Positions 1 through 7,031 of a stretch of 32,742 bases of DNA are shown here, one piece after another (position 1 is the stretch's first letter; every line of letters starts with the position of its first letter). The stretch covers positions 1-32,742 of the forward strand of contig JAUVVY010000042.1 of assembly GCA_030604405.1 (NCBI GenBank), written 5' to 3'. The notes beneath the pieces were generated by a model, which made no database searches, was not told where the DNA came from, and was given only the letters and a program-made list of their open reading frames with translations. The position numbers were made by a program, and so were the translations under genes. Origin of the DNA: a bacterium (lineage in GTDB: Bacteria; Armatimonadota; Zipacnadia; Zipacnadales; UBA11051).

Positions 1-1
1 C

Positions 2-88
2 GAGCGCGAAAAACTGCGAGCTCTAATCAAGATTTACGAAACGACCAACGATATCGACCAAGTCTTTGCTGCCGCCGGCTGTGCATAG
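2..88 (+). CDS. C-terminal fragment of an unidentified protein
   Basis: An open frame enters from the left edge and stops at TAG 86-88. It encodes 28 residues that look like an ordinary amphipathic helical C-terminus (EREKLRALIKIYETTNDIDQ, then VFAAAGCA). The residue composition is plausible for real protein and the window starts inside the frame, so I read this as the end of a gene beginning upstream. A repeat element begins only a few bases after the stop. The fragment is too short to assign a family. Confidence 0.5.
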   Translation, partial: EREKLRALIKIYETTNDIDQVFAAAGCA

Positions 89-99
89 AACCTACAAAA

Positions 100-131
100 T
101 TTGCATAACTACAGTGGAAGCCCGACCTACG
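100..131. repeat. Composite repeat, left copy (inverted relative to 32618-32649)
   Basis: This 32-bp block matches the reverse complement of 32618-32649 at 31 of 32 positions, counted by eye. It joins a TTTGCATAACTACAGT segment to half of the GGAAGCCCGACCTACG hairpin repeat found elsewhere in the window. It lies directly after the stop codon of the truncated gene at the left edge and before the convergent gene ending at 164. It is probably a dispersed intergenic element of REP type. Confidence 0.6.
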
Positions 132-163
132 GCGGAAAAGAGCTGTTTAATGTGGGTCGGTGA

Positions 164-745
164 CTACTCTGCGGGATCGGTCCTGGGCAGCGCCAGGAAC
201 TCACGTACGCGGCACTGGAAGAACTTATTGCTGAAGGTGGGCCTCACGACCATGGCGGTATCAGCTCCGCCGTTGGTGCCGGCAATGGAGATCACATCCT
301 GGTCCATGTCGAGCAGGCCGGCATCGGCGGCCATGATCATGCACTCGACGGCGACCTTGGTGCCCTGCGAGATGGTGTAGTAAGTCCGGGCTATGAGCTC
401 CTCGGGCGGCAGGCCGCCGAACTCGTTCTGGATCGCGCTGGCCACCGCCCCCATGAACGTGTGAATGCCGGTGAAGAATTTGACGCCTTTTGCTTCGGCC
501 TGCGCCACGATTTCGGGATCTGGGGCGGTATAGACTTCCCACAGTCCGGCCTGCAGCGTGACACCCACAATTGTGTCCATCTCGGGCATCAGTTCGGCGG
601 CCATCAGCGCCGTCTTGCCGCTGCTGGTGGCCACGACGATCTGCTTGATAGCAAGCTGGTCGGCACGCTGCTTGGCCGCTTGCAGTGTTGCTTGGGTGTT
701 TGCCGGCCCGGCCTGCTCGAAGTACACTACAGAGACTTGCCCCAT
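164..745 (-). CDS. Stand-alone pyruvate kinase alpha/beta (C-terminal)-like domain protein
   Basis: The 193-residue product resembles single-domain proteins related to the C-terminal alpha/beta domain of pyruvate kinase. The signature is a run of small-residue loops: ANTQATLQAAKQRA, then IVVATSSGKTALMAAE, a TIVGVTLQAG strand, and a late SIAGTNGGADTAMVV loop. There is no catalytic TIM barrel, so it cannot be a pyruvate kinase; related stand-alone proteins have no settled function that I know of. An upstream in-frame GTG (754) overlaps the AGGAG sequence, so ATG 745, eight bases downstream of that AGGAG, is the better start. It is transcribed divergently from dut, and putative promoters for both lie between them. 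Confidence 0.75.
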   Translation of the reverse strand: MGQVSVVYFEQAGPANTQATLQAAKQRADQLAIKQIVVATSSGKTALMAAELMPEMDTIVGVTLQAGLWEVYTAPDPEIVAQAEAKGVKFFTGIHTFMGAVASAIQNEFGGLPPEELIARTYYTISQGTKVAVECMIMAADAGLLDMDQDVISIAGTNGGADTAMVVRPTFSNKFFQCRVREFLALPRTDPAE

Positions 746-796
746 CGGTATCACTCCTGTGATCGGTCTGGTCTGTGCGACTTAGCTTGACAGATG

Positions 797-824
797 ATTG
801 TACCATGTAGGCGCATATTTGCAA
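797..824 (-). promoter_or_regulatory. Putative sigma-70-type promoter for the pyruvate-kinase-like gene
   Basis: On the minus strand TTGCAA (824-819) is followed after 16 bases by TACAAT (802-797), which matches TATAAT at five of six positions. Transcription would begin near 790, about 45 bases before the ATG at 745. The -35 hexamer is its own reverse complement and is shared with the dut promoter. Confidence 0.45.
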
Positions 825-847
825 GTCACCGCCTCCGTTGCTATAAT
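819..847 (+). promoter_or_regulatory. Putative sigma-70-type promoter for dut
   Basis: TTGCAA (819-824) and a perfect TATAAT (842-847) are separated by 17 bases. The predicted transcript begins near 854 and has a leader of about 57 bases before the TTG start of dut. The -35 box doubles as the -35 of the divergent promoter on the other strand. Confidence 0.55.
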
Positions 848-910
848 CACCCGCAGATGAGCCGGCACTTTCCTGAGGCTAAATCCGTTGATGTGGAGGG
901 GTAACCCGAC

Positions 911-1369
911 TTGTCAGAACCAGACAAAGTGACTGTGGCCATTGCTTTCACACGGGAGGGCAGAGAGCTTGGCGTCCCCGAATACGCGACCGAGCTTTCG
1001 GCGGGCATGGACTTGCAGGCGGCGATAGTCACGGACATTGTCCTGGAGCCGGGCGAGCGGAGGCTGATACCCACCGGCATATACATCGGCCTGCCGCCCG
1101 GATACGAGGCGCAAATAAGGCCACGCAGCGGGCTGGCGCTGAAGCAGGGCCTGGCGATCCTGAATTCCCCAGGCACCATTGATGCCGACTATCGCGGTCA
1201 GGTGCAGGTAATACTGGCCAACCTGGGGCGAGAGCCGGTAGCCATAGAGCGCGGCCAGAGAATCGCCCAGATGGTAGTGGTCCCGGTGAGCCGAGTCACC
1301 TGGCAGGTGCAGGAGGAGCTTGACGAGACCGGCCGCGGCGCCGGCGGCTTCGGGCACACCGACGACTGA
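911..1369 (+). CDS. dut: dUTP diphosphatase (dUTPase)
   Basis: This is a trimeric-type dUTPase that hydrolyses dUTP to dUMP and pyrophosphate, keeping uracil out of DNA and feeding thymidylate synthesis. All five family motifs are visible in 152 residues, the normal length: SAGMDL (from residue 30), RPRSGLALK (70-78), [10 protein letters not shown] (88-97, with the probable catalytic Asp91), RGQRIAQMV (114-122) and the C-terminal [13 protein letters not shown]-loop-like arm. The start is a TTG at 911, placed behind a GGAGGGG site at about 896-902. A promoter with a perfect -10 lies at 819-847. The downstream thioredoxin gene starts 25 bases after the stop and is probably cotranscribed. Confidence 0.93.
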   Translation: MSEPDKVTVAIAFTREGRELGVPEYATELSAGMDLQAAIVTDIVLEPGERRLIPTGIYIGLPPGYEAQIRPRSGLALKQGLAILNSPGTIDADYRGQVQVILANLGREPVAIERGQRIAQMVVVPVSRVTWQVQEELDETGRGAGGFGHTDD

Positions 1370-1394
1370 GGCGGCGAGCAAATCGGAGATGATG

Positions 1395-1967
1395 ATGGGG
1401 CGGGCACGTTTACTATTCATTGCTGCGGCCATATTGGTAGTGGTTTTCGCGGTGCGTGGATGCTCTCCCAGGGGTACAACCGCAGAGCCACCCGAGCCCC
1501 CTGTGGTCGGCGTGGAAAATCACAGCGGGGGCGGCGAGCCGGAGATGGCCCCCGACTTGATCGTGACCGACCTCGAGGACAATACTCTCAGTCTCACCAA
1601 CGCTCGCGGCAAGATCGTGGTGCTGTACTTCTGGGCCACGTATTGCAAGCCGTGCGTCGAAAAGCTGCCAAAGATGCAGGCGATTTATGAGGCCTACGGC
1701 AGCAAGGGCGTGGAGATCTGGGCGCTGGCGGAAGACCCCGACGTAGAAATGGTCAAGGGCTGGCTGCAGCGGCAGTATCTGACAATACCGATCGCAATGG
1801 TGGGCGAAGAGGAGAACGAAAAGTTCTTCCCCGGCAAGCGGCTTTTGCCGATACCGCAGACGATCATCATTGATCGCGAGGGCCGTATCGCCGAAAGGAT
1901 GGGCACGGATATGACCCTCGAGGAGTTGGAAGAGAGCATCAAGAAGCTGCTGGGCGAGGCTGAATAG
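1395..1967 (+). CDS. TlpA/ResA-family membrane-anchored thioredoxin-like protein
   Basis: This is a predicted extracytoplasmic thiol-disulfide oxidoreductase of 190 residues. A hydrophobic N-terminal segment (about residues 5-18) acts as signal or anchor. The following Cys in VRGC could be lipidated, but Arg at -2 is a poor lipobox. A proline- and glycine-rich linker follows, then a thioredoxin fold with the redox motif WATYCKPC (Cys84 and Cys87) and the cis-Pro loop PIPQTIIID. Three consecutive ATG codons occur. I chose the third, at 1395, because GGAG lies six bases upstream; longer versions would run into dut. Such proteins usually reduce cytochrome c apoproteins or other exported proteins; the substrate is unknown here. 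It shares a reading frame with the MFS gene that follows. Confidence 0.85.
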   Translation: MGRARLLFIAAAILVVVFAVRGCSPRGTTAEPPEPPVVGVENHSGGGEPEMAPDLIVTDLEDNTLSLTNARGKIVVLYFWATYCKPCVEKLPKMQAIYEAYGSKGVEIWALAEDPDVEMVKGWLQRQYLTIPIAMVGEEENEKFFPGKRLLPIPQTIIIDREGRIAERMGTDMTLEELEESIKKLLGEAE

Positions 1968-2000
1968 CCCCAGAGGAGCATTCCCCGGGAGGCCGCGAAC

Positions 2001-3191
2001 ACGGATACCGAAGCCAATCCGCACTCCAGTCGTTGGCTCAATCGTAACATCATTGTCCTGGGCGTCGTCAGTTTTCTGACTGACGTGCACAGCGAAGCCA
2101 TCCTCGCACTTCTGCCGCAATTCATGGCCAACGTCCTCGGCCTGCGCAAGGGTTTCATCGGCGTTATCGAGGGCCTCGCGAACGCAACTGCAAGTCTGCT
2201 GAAGATTCTCTCGGGCTGGCTTTCTGACCGTATCGGCATGCGCAAGCCAATAGTGCTGGCCGGCTATGTGCTCTCCACCATGGCCAAGCCGTTCCTGGCG
2301 CTGGCCCAGGTAGGTTGGCATGTGCTGGCGGTGCGTGTCGCCGACCGGACCGGGAAGGGCATACGCACTTCCGCGCGCGATGCGCTGATAGCCGATTCGA
2401 CAGTGCCAGAGAGCCGCGGGCGCGCCTTCGGATTTCACCGCGCCATGGACGCAGCGGGAGCAATAGTCGGCACGCTCCTGGCGATCTTCCTCCTGCAATA
2501 CTTCGCCGGCGAGTATCGGCTGGTGTTCTTGGTCGTCACCGTGGCTGGTGTTTTGGCAGCCCTCAGCATCGCTTTCGGCGTCAGCGACAAGGCCAGGGGC
2601 TCGCAGCAGCAATCTGAGGCGGGCAGCGAGCTACCCGGCTCCCTTCCATTGTTCCTGATTGCCCACACGCTCTTTTCGGCGGGCAATTTCTCCTACGCGT
2701 TTTTCTTGCTACGCGCTCAGGATGTAGGTGTTGCGCCGGTCCTGGTACCGGCGCTTTACCTGCTGCACAATGTCGTTTATGCCGCGACGGCCTACCCGGC
2801 GGGAGCGTTGCTCGACAGGCTCGGCCCCAGAAAGATGATGGTGATCGGCTACTTGACGCACACCGCTGCCTGCCTGGGCTTTGCTTGCTGGGAGGCGGCG
2901 ATGCTGATGCCACTTTGGTTCGTCATCTACGGGTTACAAATGGGGGCGACTGTGGGCGGGGCGCGCAGCATCGCGGCGGGCCTGGCCTCTGCGAGTAGGC
3001 GCGGTCTGGGCATGGGCGTATTTCACGCCTGCGAGGGTGCGGGGCTGCTGATTGCCAGTGTGGTCGGCGGGGGATTGTGGGACAGGCTGGGGTTTGGCGG
3101 CGCCCCGTTCTACTACGGCGCAGCGATGGCGTTGATAGCCACATTCGTGGTTTCGCGCGCGCTCAAGAATCCGTCGTCTGCCAGCCAATAG
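2001..3191 (+). CDS. Major facilitator superfamily transporter, non-canonical start
   Basis: This is a polytopic membrane protein with the MFS signature between helices 2 and 3 (GWLSDRIGMRKP) and a related motif in the second half (GALLDRLGPRKM), giving about 12 helices in about 396 residues. The first canonical start in frame is GTG 2085, but coding similarity to the family clearly begins upstream: NIIVLGVVSFLTDVHSEA is the usual helix 1. No ATG, GTG or TTG exists in this frame between the thioredoxin stop (1965-1967) and 2085. I place the start provisionally at ACG 2001, eight bases after GGGAGG (1987-1992); ATT 1980 is an alternative. The substrate is not predictable. It ends 9 bases from the convergent BrkB-family gene. 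Confidence 0.8.
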   Translation, partial: TDTEANPHSSRWLNRNIIVLGVVSFLTDVHSEAILALLPQFMANVLGLRKGFIGVIEGLANATASLLKILSGWLSDRIGMRKPIVLAGYVLSTMAKPFLALAQVGWHVLAVRVADRTGKGIRTSARDALIADSTVPESRGRAFGFHRAMDAAGAIVGTLLAIFLLQYFAGEYRLVFLVVTVAGVLAALSIAFGVSDKARGSQQQSEAGSELPGSLPLFLIAHTLFSAGNFSYAFFLLRAQDVGVAPVLVPALYLLHNVVYAATAYPAGALLDRLGPRKMMVIGYLTHTAACLGFACWEAAMLMPLWFVIYGLQMGATVGGARSIAAGLASASRRGLGMGVFHACEGAGLLIASVVGGGLWDRLGFGGAPFYYGAAMALIATFVVSRALKNPSSASQ

Positions 3192-3200
3192 AGCCGTGCC

Positions 3201-4142
3201 CTAGGCCTCTGCCGGAGTGTCCGGGTCGGGGTCTTCTTGCTCCGGAGTTTCTCCTTCGAGAACGATTTCGTTGAAAGCGGCTGCAAAGTGGGCCCCGAAA
3301 AGCAGCACCTGCGCACCCAGAAACGCCCACATCGAAAACACCACGACGCCCGCCAGGCCTCCGTACATCGCATTGTTGTACGTCGGCAGCCTGAGCAAAT
3401 AGGTGAATATGCCCGAGGCGGCCTGCCAGAGTATAGCTGCGCACAGCGCGCCCGCCAGCGCTGCATGCTTGGGTACCCGCTGCACCGGCATGTACGTGTA
3501 AAGCAGGCTGAACGCCACCAGCGATAGCAGAAAGCCCAGCGCCACCATGATGTCGGGCTGAGCCTGCATCACTTTGTCGGCGTCAATTTCCGGGAACCTC
3601 AGCGCCGCCTGTTGCAGCAACCCGTGCAATCGCGCAAAGAAAGCGTTGGCAAGCACAAACAATGTCAGCAGAGCGCCGGCGACAGCCATGCTCGCCAGAG
3701 AGATCAGCTTGCGACCGACGATGCCTCGCAGAATCTTGCCCGGCCAGATTTCGGTCAGACTACGCTCGACCGTCTCAAACAGGCGCAGGCCCGCCCATAT
3801 CAGCACCAGCGCACTCACCGGCCCGCTGATGAACAGGTCGGGGCCCTCCAGCAGGCCCTTCACCTGCGACATTACCTGCTCGACGGCGGTTGTGTCGAAT
3901 TGGTTGACAACAGACTCCACCCACGCGTAGGTGCCCTTGCCGAAGATCCACTCCAGGACCGCCGACAGCAGTATCCCCAGCGGCCCCAGGCAGATGACCG
4001 AGTAGAAGGCAATTGCCGCGGCCATCAGCGGCGAGCCGCTCTGACTATGGCGCCGAACTGCCGTCACGACCGCCCGAAAAAACAGGACAATCGTGCGCCA
4101 GATCCCACGGCGCGGGCGTGAATTATCACTGTTGCTGGTCAT
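3201..4142 (-). CDS. YihY/BrkB-family inner membrane protein
   Basis: This 313-residue integral membrane protein has about six hydrophobic segments and the family's typical opening: a positively charged cytoplasmic tail followed by a helix beginning MAAAIAFYSVICLGPLGIL. A later conserved stretch reads LRLPTYNNAMYGGLAGVVVF, close to the family's usual YG.lg.v..lllW region. The family was once called ribonuclease BN, but that assignment was an error, and members are best described as putative transporters or envelope proteins of unknown role. The acidic tail (EQEDPDPDTPAEA) is cytoplasmic by topology. No clear ribosome binding site precedes ATG 4142. It is the last gene of a minus-strand series. 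Confidence 0.85.
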   Translation of the reverse strand: MTSNSDNSRPRRGIWRTIVLFFRAVVTAVRRHSQSGSPLMAAAIAFYSVICLGPLGILLSAVLEWIFGKGTYAWVESVVNQFDTTAVEQVMSQVKGLLEGPDLFISGPVSALVLIWAGLRLFETVERSLTEIWPGKILRGIVGRKLISLASMAVAGALLTLFVLANAFFARLHGLLQQAALRFPEIDADKVMQAQPDIMVALGFLLSLVAFSLLYTYMPVQRVPKHAALAGALCAAILWQAASGIFTYLLRLPTYNNAMYGGLAGVVVFSMWAFLGAQVLLFGAHFAAAFNEIVLEGETPEQEDPDPDTPAEA

Positions 4143-4183
4143 AACTAGTCAACAAGCCGTGAGCAGAATTATTGACGGAAACA

Positions 4184-4203
4184 GGCCGGCTGTTGTACCG
4201 GCC
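4184..4203 (-). terminator. GC-rich hairpin between small ORF and BrkB gene
   Basis: GGCCGG and CCGGCC form a perfect six-base stem around an eight-base loop. No T run follows on the minus strand, so it would be a weak attenuator or RNA-processing site rather than a clear intrinsic terminator. Confidence 0.25.
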
Positions 4204-4238
4204 CGGGCCGAATCAGCATATATCAATCAGGCCTCCGA

Positions 4239-4391
4239 TTACAAGGCATACGCCTCACTTACCTTGCCAATCGCCGCAAGGATGTCATCGCAGTCGGCCT
4301 GCTCGGTTGTAGGATGGACCTCGATTGTAAAGTGCCTGACCCCGACCGCCTCGCCGCCGTTGATTGCGAGGTCCTGTGGTCTGAAGCTCAC
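4239..4391 (-). CDS. Small ORF of unknown function (50 aa)
   Basis: The ORF begins with GTG 4391 and ends with TAA at 4239. Its sequence starts MSFRPQDLAINGGEAVGVRH and continues with FTIEVHPTTEQADCDDILAA before a short helical end. The composition (mixed charged and hydrophobic residues, GC-rich third positions) is protein-like, and there is an in-frame TGA shortly upstream, so the GTG is close to the only option. A GAGGG lies about ten bases before it. It sits 37 bases downstream of the DUF6504-like gene in the same direction and is probably cotranscribed. I do not recognise it; it could equally be the remnant of a longer gene. Confidence 0.4.
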   Translation of the reverse strand: MSFRPQDLAINGGEAVGVRHFTIEVHPTTEQADCDDILAAIGKVSEAYAL

Positions 4392-4428
4392 TGTAAGATC
4401 GCCCTCGGTTGATTGTCAGTTTGGTCTC

Positions 4429-4749
4429 TCACTCATCTGCGCTGAGGGAATACAGCCACCATCTCTGCTTGCTTTGGGCCCTCGATTGTGGCTGCCGCTG
4501 GAAGTATATCTTCATTTCCACACCGCTGTCCGTCCTGATCTTGAACCAATGCTTGCGCAGGTATTTCGCCTCGCCGCCACCTTTGTCCGGCCCCGTTTCC
4601 TTCCAGGTTTCCAACACCTCGGCAACCACATATTCTTCGCCGCGCCAGATAAAGCGGCCTGGCAGTGCCGGCTCGCCCTTCGCCATAGCCACCGGGCCCA
4701 TAGTGCCCTCAACAGGCTCAATGAGTTCACTAATAAACTCTTCCTTCAT
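4429..4749 (-). CDS. DUF6504-like small protein
   Basis: This 106-residue soluble protein resembles the small DUF6504-type proteins that I remember: an opening of EFISELIEPVEG, a central LPGRFIWRGEEYVVAEVLETW, and an ending with a KHWFKIRTDSG strand, an IYFQRQ strand and RWWLYSLS. The pattern suggests a compact beta-barrel that is rich in Trp and Arg. The biochemical role is unknown. It follows the cyclophilin gene by 18 bases and precedes a 50-codon ORF, so it is probably part of the same transcript. A GTGAGG stretch just upstream of ATG 4749 is a possible but closely spaced ribosome binding site. Confidence 0.7.
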   Translation of the reverse strand: MKEEFISELIEPVEGTMGPVAMAKGEPALPGRFIWRGEEYVVAEVLETWKETGPDKGGGEAKYLRKHWFKIRTDSGVEMKIYFQRQPQSRAQSKQRWWLYSLSADE

Positions 4750-4767
4750 CGCCTCACTGCCCGCCGT

Positions 4768-5517
4768 CTAGTCGATGATCTCTATGGATGTGATCGTCAC
4801 CGGCGCCAGCGGCTTGTCCCTGGCGCCGGTGGGTACTGCGGCTATCCTCCGCACCACGCCCATGCCCTCTGTCACCTCACCGAAGGCGGTGTGCCCGCCA
4901 TCCAGGCCGGGCTGCGGCTTTTCGGTGACGATGAAGAACTGGCTGCCGTTGGTGTTGCGGCCGGAGTTGGCCATAGCCAAGGTGCCTGCGACGATCTTGT
5001 GGTCGTTGATCTCGTCTTCAAAGCTGTAACCGGGCCCGCCGGTGCCGTCGCCTTTAGGGCAACCGCCCTGGATCATGAAGTCTTTGATGACCCGGTGGAA
5101 AGTCACGCCGTCGTAGAAGCCTTGCTTGGCCAGGGTGACGAGATTTGCCACAGTTCGAGGGGCGTCGTCCTTGTAAAGTTTGAGCTCAATATCACCCATG
5201 GACGTGTGGATGATAGCCGCGTCCGCCGTTTCATCGCCGATTGGATCGCCACTCGCTTTGGCCAGCGCCTCGCTGTCAACCGCTCCGTCAAACTGCATTT
5301 CAGCGTCGGCGCCACCTCCAATATCCGCAGCCACCGCCGGCTCAGACTCCGGCGCACGTCGTGCTCTTTTTTCGAAACTCGACTGCAAGATGGCGTAAAC
5401 GACTATACAGACGAATATCAGCGCATACACCCACAGGTTATGCTGCATCCAGAAGCTCTTGAAAGAGACTGGCGGCTGGGTACTTTCTTCGTCTGTTTTT
5501 CTCTCATCGTCTCCCAT
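4768..5517 (-). CDS. Membrane-anchored cyclophilin-type peptidyl-prolyl cis-trans isomerase
   Basis: This 249-residue protein has a cytoplasmic N-terminus, one transmembrane helix at about residues 27-45, an acidic and alanine-rich linker, and a cyclophilin domain from about residue 100. The active site is complete in outline: [13 protein letters not shown] carries Arg142 and Gln149, followed by TNGSQFFIV (Phe194/195) and [11 protein letters not shown] (His209). It should catalyse proline isomerisation on extracytoplasmic proteins. The start at ATG 5517 has AAAGGAG about eight bases upstream. It lies 64 bases after the aminotransferase gene and 18 before the DUF6504-like gene, all in one direction. 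Confidence 0.92.
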   Translation of the reverse strand: MGDDERKTDEESTQPPVSFKSFWMQHNLWVYALIFVCIVVYAILQSSFEKRARRAPESEPAVAADIGGGADAEMQFDGAVDSEALAKASGDPIGDETADAAIIHTSMGDIELKLYKDDAPRTVANLVTLAKQGFYDGVTFHRVIKDFMIQGGCPKGDGTGGPGYSFEDEINDHKIVAGTLAMANSGRNTNGSQFFIVTEKPQPGLDGGHTAFGEVTEGMGVVRRIAAVPTGARDKPLAPVTITSIEIID

Positions 5518-5581
5518 TTCTGTTCACTCCTTTGCACGGGTTCATTGTACGTGAGCTGGCAGGCTGAAGCAGACGCTCTGC

Positions 5582-6988
5582 TTACGCCAGTGTTCTTAGC
5601 AGCTCTGCGAAGCGATCTGTTGCATAATCCGCGACCTGCTCGGTCAAGGGCAGGGCAAACTTCGTCAGAATGGTGCTGTGGCCTTCGTGATAGGCGTGTA
5701 CCCGCAGCCACAAGCCACTTGCTACTGCAGCACGGTGGAAGGCTAAGGCGTCATCCACGCGGCGGAACTTCAGGCCGGTCATGTGCCCCGACCCGCGTGC
5801 CTCGACCAGCACTTCAGGGAACTGACCGGCAAGCTCGGCCATCTTGTCGTGATAGTAGCTGCCAACCTCTCCGATCTGCTCTGCATGGCGCTGCACGAGC
5901 GCGATACATCCGAGGCCCAGATATGCCGCCAGCGCCGCATTGCCGTTGGTGCTGATCGCGTCATACTGCGCCAGAATATCGAACTTGCCCTTGTAAACCA
6001 GCGCGGCCAGCGGATCAAAGCCTGCTGTCATGCCTTTGCCCAGAACTAGCAAGTCGGGTTCTACATCGAAGCGGTGAAACATCAGCACCTCCGGGTACCA
6101 GAAGCCCGTCTGGATTTCGTCTATGGTCATCAGCGCGCCGCTCTCATCACACAGGCGGCGGGCGAGCTGCAGGTAGCACGGCTCGATGGCTATCACCTCG
6201 CGGTTCATCATGATCGGCTCGGCCCAGAAGCCCGCTATGCGCTCGCCATACTCGGCAAAGACCCCCTCCAGCTCATCGCTATCATTGGGCTGCACCATCA
6301 CGACTTCGACATTGGTAAAATACTGCGGCCACATCCCGCGCAGATACTGAGCGAATACATCGGTGCCGTGGTAGTTGCCATCCAGCGTGACAAACACCGG
6401 CGCGCCGCGCTCGGACTTATTCTCCTCATAGTAGCGCAGGCTTATCTTCATGGCCGCGGCGCAGGCCACCGACCCGGTGGCCGTGCCCAAGAGCACGGTG
6501 TTGAGCCGTTCGTCGTCCTGCTGCAGCGCATCCAGGTCGGCTCCCGGATTAGCCAATTCTATGAGCTTGGCCGCAAGCTGCTTGACCGGCGCTGAGGGGA
6601 TATTGCTGTGATCGTCCCAGACGATGCCGCGCTGTATGCCATCCAGCAAAAGCGCCGTCAGGTCCGGTTGCTCGTAGCCCCATGTCATCTGGTAATGGCC
6701 GGCGGTGCAGTCCAGGAAGAGCTGCCGCTGCTCGGTCAGGTAGAACAGGCCTTTGCCGACGAGCAGGTCCTCGGGTGCATCAGTGACGCTGCGGCCATAG
6801 GATTTCTGGAACCAGCGCTTGTCCGGGTACTGCGCAGCGGGCACGACATCTATGGTCGCCCCTACCTTCCCCAGCAGCCCGGACGTCGCGGTCTCGGACA
6901 GAAAGTCGCGGCCGGCAGCCATGGCTGCAGCTATTGTCCCCGAAGAATCATCCATCAACGTGTCAAAGCCAAAACCTGTTTCTGCCAT
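5582..6988 (-). CDS. Class III (fold type I) PLP-dependent aminotransferase
   Basis: This 468-residue enzyme is of the 4-aminobutyrate/acetylornithine/glutamate-semialdehyde class. Landmarks are TATGSVACAAAMKISLRYY (cofactor phosphate region), TLDGNYHGTDVFAQY, the cofactor-binding Asp in TIDEIQTGFWYPE, and the Schiff-base lysine in LGKGMTAGFDPLAALV (about Lys318). The frame stays open upstream to 7171, but that part overlaps the end of the arabinofuranosidase gene and reads as low-quality sequence; ATG 6988 has GCGAGG five bases upstream and is the likely start. The substrate cannot be read from sequence. It sits 43 bases after the GH51 gene, so a role in sugar-derived or amino-sugar metabolism is possible but unproven. 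Confidence 0.88.
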   Translation of the reverse strand: MAETGFGFDTLMDDSSGTIAAAMAAGRDFLSETATSGLLGKVGATIDVVPAAQYPDKRWFQKSYGRSVTDAPEDLLVGKGLFYLTEQRQLFLDCTAGHYQMTWGYEQPDLTALLLDGIQRGIVWDDHSNIPSAPVKQLAAKLIELANPGADLDALQQDDERLNTVLLGTATGSVACAAAMKISLRYYEENKSERGAPVFVTLDGNYHGTDVFAQYLRGMWPQYFTNVEVVMVQPNDSDELEGVFAEYGERIAGFWAEPIMMNREVIAIEPCYLQLARRLCDESGALMTIDEIQTGFWYPEVLMFHRFDVEPDLLVLGKGMTAGFDPLAALVYKGKFDILAQYDAISTNGNAALAAYLGLGCIALVQRHAEQIGEVGSYYHDKMAELAGQFPEVLVEARGSGHMTGLKFRRVDDALAFHRAAVASGLWLRVHAYHEGHSTILTKFALPLTEQVADYATDRFAELLRTLA

Positions 6989-7031
6989 AGGAACCTCGCT
7001 CACTTTCATCGTGCCCGCCAGCCGGATTATG

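Noticed and set aside
4093-5955. A 620-codon plus-strand open frame
   Set aside because: It is antisense to the cyclophilin, DUF6504-like and aminotransferase genes, is rich in His, Arg and Pro, and shows no family motif. Long antisense frames are common in GC-rich coding DNA.
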